Source: E44-bin32 sp034430595 (GTDB lineage Bacteria; Chloroflexota; Anaerolineae; Anaerolineales; E44-bin32). From it: a stretch of DNA of 64,000 nucleotides. Location of the stretch: assembly GCA_034430595.1 (NCBI GenBank), contig DAOUEL010000027.1, forward strand, positions 1-64,000. Reading direction: 5' to 3'. Positions 25,402-33,129 of the stretch are shown in pieces (within the stretch, counting starts at the first letter, position 1; each line of letters opens with the position of its first letter). A program made the position numbers and the translations under genes. The notes under the pieces were generated by a model that saw only the letters and a program-made list of their open reading frames with translations, had not been told where the DNA came from and did not search any database.

Positions 25402-26277
25402 TCAAAGCCCCTGCTCCAGCTCTGGGTCTTCATCAGAGGGCTCACGATTCGCGCCTCCTGTTTTACGCAGATCGGCCCGTACGGCGGAACAATGCGGGCA
25501 GGCCGGGCGTTCGCACAGCAGCGCGCGTGGGTCCTCATGGATCCAGCCGGCGGCGATGTTCAACAAATCGCGTAAGGCAATGGCCTGCAGCGCAACCGGC
25601 CCGATTGCAGTTATGCGCACTTCCCCTGAGAGCCGTTCATCGATCGCGTTGAAGCCTTCCGAACAGCCGGGCATATTGGTACATGTAACCACGCCGGCTT
25701 CAGACAGAGCCCAGCGCACGAAGGTCTTGCGGCCGGCGCGCCTCTCGGCCAGGTGCAGGCTGAAGTTAGCTCGCTGATCGAGGCCAATCAGAAGCACGTC
25801 GGCGTCGTACTCCGCCATCCAGTCTATCGGCGCCAATGGCGTGTCCAGAGTCTGGTGCTCCAGGCTCTCGGCTGCGCCGGTGGCCGAAAACGAGAGCAGC
25901 GGGTGCGTCGAACGATCGCTCTCCGGGTACGCACGAAAGATTTCGGCCAGCTCTCCCAGCCCACTGTCGACTGGCAGGTCTGCTGTAAAAATATCGGCGT
26001 AGAGATTGGCAGCATCGTCTTCGCCATAGGCCAGGGCGTTGTTCTCTGGACCGAAGGGCGGCACAATTTCGGTCGTCGACGTAAAGGCCGGCATCAGCAG
26101 TGCCTCACTGCATGCCAGCAGCGCGCCGAGCAAACTCTCGCCCCCTCCTGCGATGTGACGCGAGAGGTCCGGGGCAGCATGGACAATCAGCCGGCTATGT
26201 GAATCAAGCTCTAATTGACCCAGGGCACGCAGCAGATCACGGTAGTGAATCAATGCTTTCCCCTCACCCATAATCAT
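25402..26277 (-). CDS. AAC(3)-family N-acetyltransferase
   Basis: A 291-residue protein of the aminoglycoside 3-N-acetyltransferase/YokD family, which transfers acetyl from CoA to amines. Typical segments are LLGALLACSEALLMPAFTSTTEI, the signature RSTHPLLSFSATG, and LIGLDQRANFSLHLAERRAG, followed by a C-terminal CXXC (PACPHC). Environmental members are often not resistance enzymes and their substrates are unknown, so I do not call it a resistance gene. Starts at 26277 and 26271 are both possible. Confidence 0.75.
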   Translation of the reverse strand: MIMGEGKALIHYRDLLRALGQLELDSHSRLIVHAAPDLSRHIAGGGESLLGALLACSEALLMPAFTSTTEIVPPFGPENNALAYGEDDAANLYADIFTADLPVDSGLGELAEIFRAYPESDRSTHPLLSFSATGAAESLEHQTLDTPLAPIDWMAEYDADVLLIGLDQRANFSLHLAERRAGRKTFVRWALSEAGVVTCTNMPGCSEGFNAIDERLSGEVRITAIGPVALQAIALRDLLNIAAGWIHEDPRALLCERPACPHCSAVRADLRKTGGANREPSDEDPELEQGL

Positions 26278-26314
26278 CGGCCCCGGTTACCCGCCGAATC
26301 AAACGTCATGCTGA

Positions 26315-27088
26315 TCAGCGTCCCTTCCAGTCCGGCTCGCGCTTTTCACTGAAAGCCCGCATGCCCTCCTTCTGATCCTCCGAACTGAAGAGCAGATAGA
26401 AGCTGCGCCGTTCGTCGGCGATACCTTCCTTCAGGGAGGTTTCGAACGCCTGGTTGACCATCTGCTTTCCGATTCTCAGTGCCAGCGGCGCGCGTGCGGC
26501 GATTTCAGCCCCCAGCTCAAGTGCTTCCTCCAGGCAGCGCTCTGTCGGAACGACCCGGTTGATCAAACCCAGGCCCAGGGCTTCGGAGGCTGTCAGGTGG
26601 CGGTTGTTGAGCACCATCTCCATCGCTACCGCCTTGCCAACCGCGCGTGTCAGGCGCTGTGTGCCCCCGGCCCCGGGGATGACACCCAGGTTGATCTCGG
26701 GCTGGCCGAATTTTGCGTTCTCCGACGCTACGATCATATCGCACGTCATTGCCAGTTCATTCCCTCCACCCAGGCACCAGCCCGAGACAGCCGCGATGAT
26801 CGGCTTTTTGATGACAGCCACGCGATCCCAAAGCTCAATCGTCTCCCGTTCAAGCATCTCGACCGGATTCGACTCGACCATTTCCTTGATGTCGGCGCCG
26901 GCGGCAAAGGCGCGCTCATCCCCAGTAAGTACGATCGATCCGATTTCCTGCCGCTCGTCGAACTCCTCCAACGCCTGGCAGATCTCCGTCATCACGTCGT
27001 GATTGAGAGCATTCAAGGCTTTCGGCCGGTTGATGCGGATCAGGCCAACCTGTCCTCTTTCCTCGGTCACGATCATCGAGTACGCCAT
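26315..27088 (-). CDS. Enoyl-CoA hydratase
   Basis: A 257-residue crotonase that hydrates 2-enoyl-CoA. Both catalytic glutamates fit: in CLGGGNELAMTCD and in FGQPEINLGVIPGAGGTQRL. The oxyanion segment is ERAFAAGADIKEM. It probably serves fatty-acid or branched-chain beta-oxidation. The ATG at 27088 follows GGAGG and starts 4 nt after the DinB stop, so the long upstream frame is the DinB coding region read in another phase. Confidence 0.93.
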   Translation of the reverse strand: MAYSMIVTEERGQVGLIRINRPKALNALNHDVMTEICQALEEFDERQEIGSIVLTGDERAFAAGADIKEMVESNPVEMLERETIELWDRVAVIKKPIIAAVSGWCLGGGNELAMTCDMIVASENAKFGQPEINLGVIPGAGGTQRLTRAVGKAVAMEMVLNNRHLTASEALGLGLINRVVPTERCLEEALELGAEIAARAPLALRIGKQMVNQAFETSLKEGIADERRSFYLLFSSEDQKEGMRAFSEKREPDWKGR

Positions 27089-27092
27089 CGGA

Positions 27093-27599
27093 TTAATCCT
27101 CCGTTTCAGCGGGGAGTTGCCCCCGGGATTCCTTGTTTCCCCCCAGTTGGCGCAGGTGCTCTTCGGTGTGCTGCAGGCAGTACTCAAACCACCACTGCAC
27201 GGTCCGAATTCCCTGAGTCGGATGGCGGCCATCCCTGCTCCAGCCCTGCGGGTCAGCCGCCCGCACCTCACCCAACAGCACTTGGCGTGCATTCTCAAAG
27301 GATTCGAGCAGGGAATCCAGCGGTTCAGCTCGGTCGTAGTGCTGTTCCATCCAGCGGCCCTCATCAAAATAAGGCAGTTCAGGATGGGCTTCGCGCAGCA
27401 TAATCTGCACTCTCGGCAGGAAAGCGTTCTGCTCGACATCGCGCATATGAACCAGAACCTGGTGTGGGCTCCAGCCGCCGCTTTCTATCGGCTCGAACAG
27501 CTCATCCCCGCCAAAAAATTTGAGTTGTTCACGCAATCGGGGTAACTGTTCTTCCGCCTGTTCCAGCAAGCGGGCGCGGTAGGCTCTTAGCTCTTCCAT
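27093..27599 (-). CDS. DinB-like four-helix metal-binding protein
   Basis: A DinB/DUF664-type protein of about 168 residues. Metal-ligand histidines are expected in GGWSPHQVLVHMRDVEQ and YCLQHTEEHLRQLGG. Family members include thiol-dependent S-transferases such as bacillithiol or mycothiol enzymes. The substrate is unknown. Starts at 27605 and 27599 are close together; GAGG fits the latter. It is co-directional with the enoyl-CoA hydratase. Confidence 0.8.
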   Translation of the reverse strand: MEELRAYRARLLEQAEEQLPRLREQLKFFGGDELFEPIESGGWSPHQVLVHMRDVEQNAFLPRVQIMLREAHPELPYFDEGRWMEQHYDRAEPLDSLLESFENARQVLLGEVRAADPQGWSRDGRHPTQGIRTVQWWFEYCLQHTEEHLRQLGGNKESRGQLPAETED

Positions 27600-27671
27600 C
27601 GGCATCCTCGTTACTTCAAATCCCGCCACTCGTCCTGAGTACGCGGTGGCGGCATGGGGAAAAGCAAGCAA

Positions 27672-28406
27672 TTATTCGAACCGCGATCCGCCGCCGATGG
27701 TCAGGCATTCTCCGGTGACAAACGCGGCCTGTTCCGAGCACAAGTAGAGCGCGGCTTGTGCGATCGGCTCAAGCAGCCGTGCACCGGCAAGCAGCGAATC
27801 GTCTGCCGCCAAGCCGGCTGGTTCTGTTCCATCAACCATGGGATAGCCCGGGCAAATGGCGTTCACGCGCACATTATATGCCGCCAGTTCCAGCGCCGCC
27901 TGGCGCGTCAACGCCAGCAGGGCGGCTTTGCTCGCCAGGTAACCACCGCGATCGGGCAGTGTGCCGGCCCTGGCCTGTGCGCTGGCCATGTTCAGGATGA
28001 CCCCACCGCCTTCGTCTGCCATCACCCGTCCTACGGACTGGGTCAAGAGAAAGGGACCTTTCAGGTTTACTGCCAGCATGCGATCCCAGTCCCATTCGTC
28101 CATTGTCAAGAGCGGGGCGCGCGGCGCAACGGCCGCGTTGTTGATCAGCACATCGAGCCGGCCGTAGGTGGAACGCACCTCTTCCACAAGCTGCTGGACC
28201 TGCATCTTGCGTGAGATATCGGCGGTGAAGCCAACTGCCTGGCCGCCGGCAGCCTTGATGCGTTCGACGGTCGTGTCCAGGTTGAGCGGGGTGAGATCTT
28301 CGGCTGCCACCCGCGCCCCCTGGCTGGCAAACGCAAGCGAAAGGGCACGGCCGATACCCCGCCCGGCACCCGTCACCAGCACGACTACGCCTTCGTATTC
28401 CAGCAT
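27672..28406 (-). CDS. Short-chain dehydrogenase/reductase
   Basis: A 244-residue classical SDR: TGAGRGIGRALSLAF (cofactor loop), NNAAVAP, NMASAQAR in place of the usual SS(S) catalytic serine strand, and GGYLASKAALLALTRQAA with the YXXXK motif, ending YLCSEQAAFVTGECLTIGGG. The residue at the classical catalytic serine falls in NMASA. An acidic residue after the second strand (AAEDLTPL) suggests NAD+ rather than NADP+. GGGAGATC precedes the ATG at 28406. Confidence 0.88.
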   Translation of the reverse strand: MLEYEGVVVLVTGAGRGIGRALSLAFASQGARVAAEDLTPLNLDTTVERIKAAGGQAVGFTADISRKMQVQQLVEEVRSTYGRLDVLINNAAVAPRAPLLTMDEWDWDRMLAVNLKGPFLLTQSVGRVMADEGGGVILNMASAQARAGTLPDRGGYLASKAALLALTRQAALELAAYNVRVNAICPGYPMVDGTEPAGLAADDSLLAGARLLEPIAQAALYLCSEQAAFVTGECLTIGGGSRFE

Positions 28407-28448
28407 GTTGATCTCCCGCACCCTGTCAGAGTTGTCTTCAGAGCTTGT

Positions 28449-29180
28449 TCAGGATGTGCAGCGTGCAATCGCATCTCCAGCTCTGGCGGCATTCAGTTCA
28501 AAGCCCAGGTATGGGCTGGGATCCACCGTGTTTTCGATTTTCAGCTCGTTCAAGAACTGGCCCCGTCCATCATCACGGACAATCGAGAAGTGCAGGTGCA
28601 TGCCAGTCGGGTTGTTCGGATCGGCGGAGTAGTTGCCCTGGTAGCCCAGCAGCGTTCCGGCAGCGACGAATTCTTCCGTGGTCCCGGGAGGGTAGGCCTG
28701 TTCGATGAAGGAGTGACCCTCCGGGTCAGCCATATGCGTGTAATAAATCCAGATCTGGCGGCCGGGCTGAAGCGGATCCTGGGGGATGCGCAGGATGACT
28801 GCCGAACGCCACTCCGGCAGCCGCGTCAGGTAGCCGTCGTACGCCGCAACAACCGGTGTCTCGCCCAATCCGTTCGGGCCGCTGATGCCGAAGATATCCA
28901 GCCCCTGATGCCGATGGCCCGGGCGGAACGAATCACCCCATAGGAAACCCACCAGGCCAGTCGTCGGCATTAGGAACGGTGCGGTGCCGCATCGTTCACC
29001 GACCTGAATGGTCCAATCGAGGTGAGCCTGTGGATCGGACCAGAAGGAACGTACTCGTGCCATTCGCGCAGCAGGAGGCCGGATGCGCAGGATGAACAAC
29101 CCGGCAGCGACGAGCAAGATCACAATTAGAATCCCCAGGCTCACCCTGTTCCGTCCCTTCGCTGGAAGCTTCAAGCGCAT
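28449..29180 (-). CDS. Membrane-anchored M23-family metallopeptidase
   Basis: A 243-residue protein with an N-terminal transmembrane segment (VSLGILIVILLVAAGLFILRI) and an extracytoplasmic LytM/M23 domain. Zinc ligands appear as HRHQGLDIFG (the HxxxD motif) and HLHFSIV, with YYTHMADPEG as the other conserved histidine region. M23 enzymes cleave peptidoglycan cross-links or peptides; some homologues are inactive regulators, but here the metal-binding set looks intact. Confidence 0.85.
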   Translation of the reverse strand: MRLKLPAKGRNRVSLGILIVILLVAAGLFILRIRPPAARMARVRSFWSDPQAHLDWTIQVGERCGTAPFLMPTTGLVGFLWGDSFRPGHRHQGLDIFGISGPNGLGETPVVAAYDGYLTRLPEWRSAVILRIPQDPLQPGRQIWIYYTHMADPEGHSFIEQAYPPGTTEEFVAAGTLLGYQGNYSADPNNPTGMHLHFSIVRDDGRGQFLNELKIENTVDPSPYLGFELNAARAGDAIARCTS

Positions 29181-29237
29181 GCTGCAGTAAACCCCGGCGG
29201 GTGGTCGAATCGCCCTTTGCTGCGATTCCTTGCTGGT

Positions 29238-29702
29238 TCATAGTTCGACAACATCGGCTTCAGTCTCCTCCAGAATCACCCTGGGCGAGAGCCGCAGCAG
29301 CTGATCATGGGCGCCTCCACCAGCGTATACCACATCGAACTGCAGGACAGCCGGATCCATCAGAGTGCACAATCCGGGTTCGTGGCCGAGCGGAGGAACG
29401 GATCCGACATCAAAACCCGTGATTCGCCGCACCTCATCACTCCCGGCAAGGCGAACCTGATTCTCCGGGACTTCGAAATAGGCCGCCAATCTAGCCGTAT
29501 CGACCCGGGTGGGGCCGCTGGCGATTACCAGCACTGGTTTTTCACCTACCATGAAGAGCAAGCTTTTTACGATCCCTTCTGGCGGCACATTCAGCGCCGC
29601 TGCTGCCTGGGACACTGTCCGCGCGCCGCCGGGCAAGGTAACAAACTCGGCCTCGATCGCGCGTTTGACCAAGAAATCAGCCAGCTCCTGTGGGGATTTC
29701 AT
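29238..29702 (-). CDS. YbaK/EbsC-family aminoacyl-tRNA deacylase
   Basis: A 154-residue member of the same family as the gene at 6966-7466. It keeps the catalytic-type lysine (VPPEGIVKSLLFMVGEKPVLVIASG) and has the GFDVGSVPPLGH turn and a C-terminal PAVLQFDVVYAGGGAHDQLLRLSP. It would hydrolyse mis-acylated tRNA, typically Cys-tRNA-Pro or Ala-tRNA-Pro. It is the likelier functional copy of the two. Confidence 0.85.
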   Translation of the reverse strand: MKSPQELADFLVKRAIEAEFVTLPGGARTVSQAAAALNVPPEGIVKSLLFMVGEKPVLVIASGPTRVDTARLAAYFEVPENQVRLAGSDEVRRITGFDVGSVPPLGHEPGLCTLMDPAVLQFDVVYAGGGAHDQLLRLSPRVILEETEADVVEL

Positions 29703-29734
29703 CTTCTAACGCCGGCTTGAGTGTGGCATTTCAA

Positions 29735-30067
29735 TCAGCGCGCTTCTTCCAGGTGCTCTGCGAAAACCAGCGTGGCACTCTCTCCAGCCAACTCCATTAA
29801 AGCCCTTCCCGCAGCCTGGCCTTCCGGAGAGGCCATCGCTGCCTGTACGGCGTCCAGATTGTCGAAGAAGAACTCGTGCACAAGTTGCAGATCTGCTCCA
29901 CCGCCCGGACTGCCCACAACCCGACTCACGCTCACCCGGCGCAGCCCGGGCATCTGTTCCGCCAGGCGAACAAATTCCTGGCTCCAGCGTGTCTCCAGTT
30001 CGATTGGGTCGGCCGTCTTGTGGAAGAGAATCATTAATTTGTGCACGCCCACCTCGATTTCCGTCAC
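29735..30067 (-). CDS. EthD-like dimeric alpha/beta-barrel protein
   Basis: A 110-residue protein resembling the EthD family: an early strand KLMILFHKTADP, a helix (IELETRWSQEFVRLAEQM), GLRRVSVSRV, DLQLVHEFFFDNLDAVQAAMASPEGQ and a C-terminal strand TLVFAEHLE. The fold is a ferredoxin-like dimeric barrel; members occur beside redox and catabolic genes but their chemistry is mostly unknown. Confidence 0.7.
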   Translation of the reverse strand: MTEIEVGVHKLMILFHKTADPIELETRWSQEFVRLAEQMPGLRRVSVSRVVGSPGGGADLQLVHEFFFDNLDAVQAAMASPEGQAAGRALMELAGESATLVFAEHLEEAR

Positions 30068-30098
30068 CCGTTCTGCCTGGCAATGGACTTCCGGCCTA

Positions 30099-30127
30099 TT
30101 GGTGCATGCAGGAAAATCCCCTATACT
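30099..30127 (+). promoter_or_regulatory. Promoter of the Flp-type pilin gene
   Basis: TTGGTG (30099-30104), a 17-nt spacer, then TATACT (30122-30127). A leader of about 34 nt with TTGGAGG follows. Confidence 0.65.
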
Positions 30128-30167
30128 TCAATCCTAGGATTTATTTTTCGCCTTGTTGGAGGCATTC

Positions 30168-30314
30168 ATGGATTCTTTATCATCCCAACGAGGCCAGGGA
30201 CTCGTAGAATATGCAATGATTATTATGCTGGTTGGCATTATAGTCATTGTCATGCTGGCCCTGTTTGGCTCGGGTGTGGGTAACATGTTCAGCAACGTCA
30301 TCGCCAACTTCTGA
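30168..30314 (+). CDS. Flp/Fap-type pilin component
   Basis: A 48-residue protein. After a short polar lead (MDSLSSQRG) comes a class III prepilin cleavage site with the Glu at +5 (G/QGLVEYAMIIMLVG). A single hydrophobic helix (MIIMLVGIIVIVMLALFGSG) and a short tail follow. This matches Flp pilins of the Tad system, which form thin pili after cleavage by a TadV-type peptidase. It has its own promoter, a good ribosome-binding site (GGAGGCATTC) and terminator, but no tad assembly gene is nearby, so the machinery must be encoded elsewhere. Confidence 0.85.
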   Translation: MDSLSSQRGQGLVEYAMIIMLVGIIVIVMLALFGSGVGNMFSNVIANF

Positions 30315-30359
30315 GCCAGCCTCACTCCCTGCGGCGTGTTCAGCGCCGCAGAGGACTTA

Positions 30360-30560
30360 TCAAGCGCCTTTCGCGTTCGATGGAAGGCGCTTTTTCATCC
30401 GTCGGGCGACCTCCCGACGCGAGAGCAGAATGCGGCGGCCGCAGCCCTTACACTTCAACCCGATATCTGCACCCAGGCGTACGACGCGCCAATCGCTGCT
30501 CCCGCACGGATGCGGTTTTCGCATCCGAACGATATCATCTAGCTTTAAATCAGGCAGCAT
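30360..30560 (-). CDS. DUF951 family protein
   Basis: A 66-residue small protein matching DUF951: KLDDIVRMRKPHPCGSSDWRVV, RLGADIGLKCKGCGRRILLSR, then a basic tail. Three cysteines (PCGS and CKGCG) suggest a zinc site. It is often found near chromosome-segregation and YchF genes in Firmicutes; function unknown. Its 3' end is antisense to the pilin terminator. Confidence 0.88.
   Translation of the reverse strand: MLPDLKLDDIVRMRKPHPCGSSDWRVVRLGADIGLKCKGCGRRILLSRREVARRMKKRLPSNAKGA
30362..30396 (+). terminator. Terminator of the Flp-type pilin gene
   Basis: AGCGCCTT (30363-30370) pairs with AAGGCGCT (30384-30391), followed by a T-run on the plus strand. It overlaps the last codons of the convergent DUF951 gene. 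Confidence 0.8.
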
Positions 30561-30625
30561 GAATTTCTCCTGGATTTTTGGGGTGCGGGCGGACCCGGTG
30601 GGGGATTATAACATTCGGTGGATGG

Positions 30626-30631
30626 TATAAT
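30626..30631 (+). promoter_or_regulatory. -10 box, probably leaderless
   Basis: A perfect TATAAT ending 8 nt before the ATG at 30640. No Shine-Dalgarno is present and the -35 is weak. Confidence 0.6.
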
Positions 30632-30639
30632 CCCGCATC

Positions 30640-31269
30640 ATGCTGGGGCTATCAACACCGGACCTGATTGCACGATTAATAACGCTCGCTCTAGCCTTCA
30701 GCGTGCACGAATTCGCTCATGCCTGGACTGCGGATCAACTTGGGGATGACACCCCCCGCCTGCAGGGCCGCTTGACACTAAACCCGCTGGCCCATCTCGA
30801 CCCACTTGGCTCGCTCATGCTGATCATCGCCGGGTTTGGCTGGGCGCGCCCCGTCGTTGTCAACCCCTACCAACTCCAGCGCCGGTCCCCGGCGGCGATG
30901 ATGCTGGTATCCATTGCCGGACCATTTTCGAACCTGATCATGGCGATCCTGGCCGCGATCCCCTTCCGCGCCGGATTGCTCTCGCTTGGCGTTACCCCCA
31001 GCTTCGTAGCCCAGATGCTGGCTGAATTCATTTTCATCAACCTGATCTTGATGTTCTTCAACCTGATTCCAATCTCACCGCTCGACGGCGAGAAAGTTGC
31101 AGAATACTTCCTGCCCCCTGGCGGCCAGCGGATGCTTGACCGTATCCGCCCCTATGGGCCCTATCTGTTGCTGGGCTTGATCTTTCTCGGCAGCTTTGGC
31201 GGCATTGATATCTTCGGCAACTTGATCGGTAAACCAGCCTTGAGCGTGTTCCGCCTCCTGATTACCTGA
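30640..31269 (+). CDS. Site-2 protease family (M50) membrane peptidase
   Basis: A 209-residue polytopic protein. Zinc motif HEFAH sits in the first membrane region (LALAFSVHEFAHAWTADQLG), and the third ligand motif appears as LIPISPLDGEKV. About five hydrophobic segments are visible. This is the minimal S2P type without PDZ domains, which cleaves within the membrane; substrates are unknown. It is followed at 2 nt by an HD-domain gene and probably forms an operon with it. Confidence 0.88.
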   Translation: MLGLSTPDLIARLITLALAFSVHEFAHAWTADQLGDDTPRLQGRLTLNPLAHLDPLGSLMLIIAGFGWARPVVVNPYQLQRRSPAAMMLVSIAGPFSNLIMAILAAIPFRAGLLSLGVTPSFVAQMLAEFIFINLILMFFNLIPISPLDGEKVAEYFLPPGGQRMLDRIRPYGPYLLLGLIFLGSFGGIDIFGNLIGKPALSVFRLLIT

Positions 31270-31271
31270 CG

Positions 31272-31790
31272 ATGAGTCTCAAGTATCGAGCGGTGCAATT
31301 TCTGCGCTCGATAACCGCCCGCATAAGCCCGCAGGGGCGTAGCGCGGTCGAAGATATTCTGTCACCTGAACTCTCAGTGCTCTTCTTCCGGATGCAAATC
31401 GCCGATCAGGCCCACAGCCTGCGCGTACTGCACGAACTGCTCGAACGGGGCGAGCAGGATGCCGACCTACTCGCAGCAGCATTGCTGCACGACGTCGGCA
31501 AAATCCAGTGCAAACTCACACCCTTTGAACGGGCGGCAATTGTCCTGGCGAACCATGTATCCCCGGAATTGGTAATAAGATTGGGAAAGGGACCGGCGCG
31601 AGGCCTGCTGCGTGCATTTTCGACCGCGATCCAGCACCCGGCCTGGGGCGCGGCAATGGTCGAGGCAAATGGCGGCACGCCCCGCCTGTGCGCTCTCATC
31701 CGCTTCCACCAGGAACCGGCAGCAGGCGTCGAAGAGTCGGAACTGCAGTCGCTGCTCGTTCGACTCCAGCAGGCTGACAACCGACATTGA
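31272..31790 (+). CDS. HD-domain phosphohydrolase-like protein
   Basis: A 172-residue protein with an HD metal motif, AAALLHDVGKI (residues ~70-80), and an upstream histidine in QAHSLRVLHELL. Histidines further on (ANHVSPE, IQHPAWG, IRFHQEP) could complete the site. HD proteins commonly act on nucleotides or phosphoesters; the substrate cannot be told. It sits between the S2P and TyrA-like genes with almost no spacing. Confidence 0.78.
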   Translation: MSLKYRAVQFLRSITARISPQGRSAVEDILSPELSVLFFRMQIADQAHSLRVLHELLERGEQDADLLAAALLHDVGKIQCKLTPFERAAIVLANHVSPELVIRLGKGPARGLLRAFSTAIQHPAWGAAMVEANGGTPRLCALIRFHQEPAAGVEESELQSLLVRLQQADNRH

Positions 31791-31799
31791 GGAGTAGTT

Positions 31800-32783
31800 A
31801 TGAGTTATCAAATCATGATCATCGGACTGGACCAGATTGGAGCTTCGATCGGATTGGCTTTGGCCAACGCTGAAGGTGATGTTAAGCGGCTCGGTTACGA
31901 TGCCGACAAGAAACAAATGAAACAGGCACTGGAGATCAACGCAATCGACGAGGCCGTAACGTGGCCTCGTAGGGCGATCAAGAATATCGACCTTTTAATC
32001 CTTGCAGTACCCGGGAATGAGGTACAGGACTATCTCGAGAACCTTGGCCCACTTTTTAAGGAAGGCGCATTGATCATCGATACTGGCGGCGTCAAATCGC
32101 TTGCCTTTGAATGGGCTTCCAGTTATCTGCCTTCGGGGCGTTACTTTGTGGCTGCCACACCGATCGTGGGGCCGGCCAGCCTGGAGCTGGTCCCGTTTGA
32201 GCCGGGGGAAGCGCGCGCCGATCTATTTCAAGACGGTTTACTTGCTATCTCGACATCGACGGAAACGCCAGAGAATCTACTGGCCGTTGCAATCAATCTT
32301 GCAAGGCTTCTCGATGCTCAACCTTTTTTCATCGACCAAAACGAGCAGGATGCCGTCATCGCGGCAACGGATGATCTTCCTACGTTGCTCAGTGCTGCAT
32401 TAATGCACAGCTCTGCCGAGTCTTCATCCTGGCGGGAGCACCAGCGACTCGCCGGACAGACGTTTGCGTTTGCAACGCATCTCGTTCAACTCCGCCCTCC
32501 CAAGCAAGTACAGAATCGCTTCGCACTCAATCGTGAGAAAGTCCTCGCCAAGTTGGACGGAATCATTGATGAACTCGTCCGACTACGTTTGCTCCTGGCT
32601 GGCGAGGACGAAGACACTCTTGAGAGGTATCTGGAGGAAGCAAACCAGGCACGGTTTTCCTGGCTTGATCTCCGCTCCAAAGCTGATTGGATCGGCCAGG
32701 ATCTGCATCCTTCTGAGAAAATAGGCGAGACGGGGCTTATCCGCAAGTTTCTGGGCTTCCGATCCTATAAGAACAAGTCCTGA
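31800..32783 (+). CDS. Prephenate/arogenate dehydrogenase-like protein
   Basis: A 327-residue protein with a TyrA-like fold: Rossmann motif IIGLDQIGASIGLALANA, then DLLILAVPGNEVQDYLE, TGGVKSLAFEWAS and a helical C-terminal dimerisation region (AATDDLPTLLSAALMHS). The catalytic HP(M/I)AG motif of real TyrA enzymes is replaced by ATPIVGPAS, so it may not act on prephenate. GAGGAG precedes the ATG and overlaps the end of the HD gene. Confidence 0.72.
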   Translation: MSYQIMIIGLDQIGASIGLALANAEGDVKRLGYDADKKQMKQALEINAIDEAVTWPRRAIKNIDLLILAVPGNEVQDYLENLGPLFKEGALIIDTGGVKSLAFEWASSYLPSGRYFVAATPIVGPASLELVPFEPGEARADLFQDGLLAISTSTETPENLLAVAINLARLLDAQPFFIDQNEQDAVIAATDDLPTLLSAALMHSSAESSSWREHQRLAGQTFAFATHLVQLRPPKQVQNRFALNREKVLAKLDGIIDELVRLRLLLAGEDEDTLERYLEEANQARFSWLDLRSKADWIGQDLHPSEKIGETGLIRKFLGFRSYKNKS

Positions 32784-32830
32784 CCACTTGAATTACCTTC
32801 CCAACGGTAGCCTTTACGTTGCCACAGACG

Positions 32831-32836
32831 TATAAT
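32831..32836 (+). promoter_or_regulatory. -10 box, probably leaderless
   Basis: A perfect TATAAT ending 6 nt before the GTG at 32843. Confidence 0.6.
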
Positions 32837-32842
32837 GCGCCC

Positions 32843-33109
32843 GTGTCTGAGACCTTCGTTTACATCGTCGAATGCTCCGATGGTTCTTTTTACACTGGTT
32901 GGACGACGGACCCGGAACGCCGTTTGCGAGAACATAATGCCGGTCGTGGCGCACGCTATACCCGTTCCCGGCGACCGTTGAAATTAGCCTACCTCGAACC
33001 ACAGCCGGACCGGCGCGCGGCTATGCAGCGTGAGCGAAGGATAAAAACCTACTCCCGTAACCAGAAAGAAGCTCTGATCAGCTCCTACCAGAAACCTGAC
33101 CCCTCCTGA
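32843..33109 (+). CDS. GIY-YIG nuclease superfamily protein
   Basis: An 88-residue UPF0213/YhbQ-like protein with the GIY-YIG core in variant form: FVYIVECSDGSFYTGWTTD, RRLREHNAGRGARYTRSRRPL, LAYLEPQPDRRAAMQRERRIK. It keeps the catalytic Arg and Glu-rich region typical of single-domain members. The physiological substrate is unknown. The GTG start is preferred because a -10 box ends 6 nt before it; the longer frame from 32819 includes that box. Confidence 0.88.
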   Translation: MSETFVYIVECSDGSFYTGWTTDPERRLREHNAGRGARYTRSRRPLKLAYLEPQPDRRAAMQRERRIKTYSRNQKEALISSYQKPDPS

Positions 33110-33129
33110 TTCGCGACGCGAGGCAACCA

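Noticed and set aside
25402..26277. Aminoglycoside resistance determinant
   Set aside because: Family membership is clear but substrate is not; there is no mobile element or resistance-gene context.
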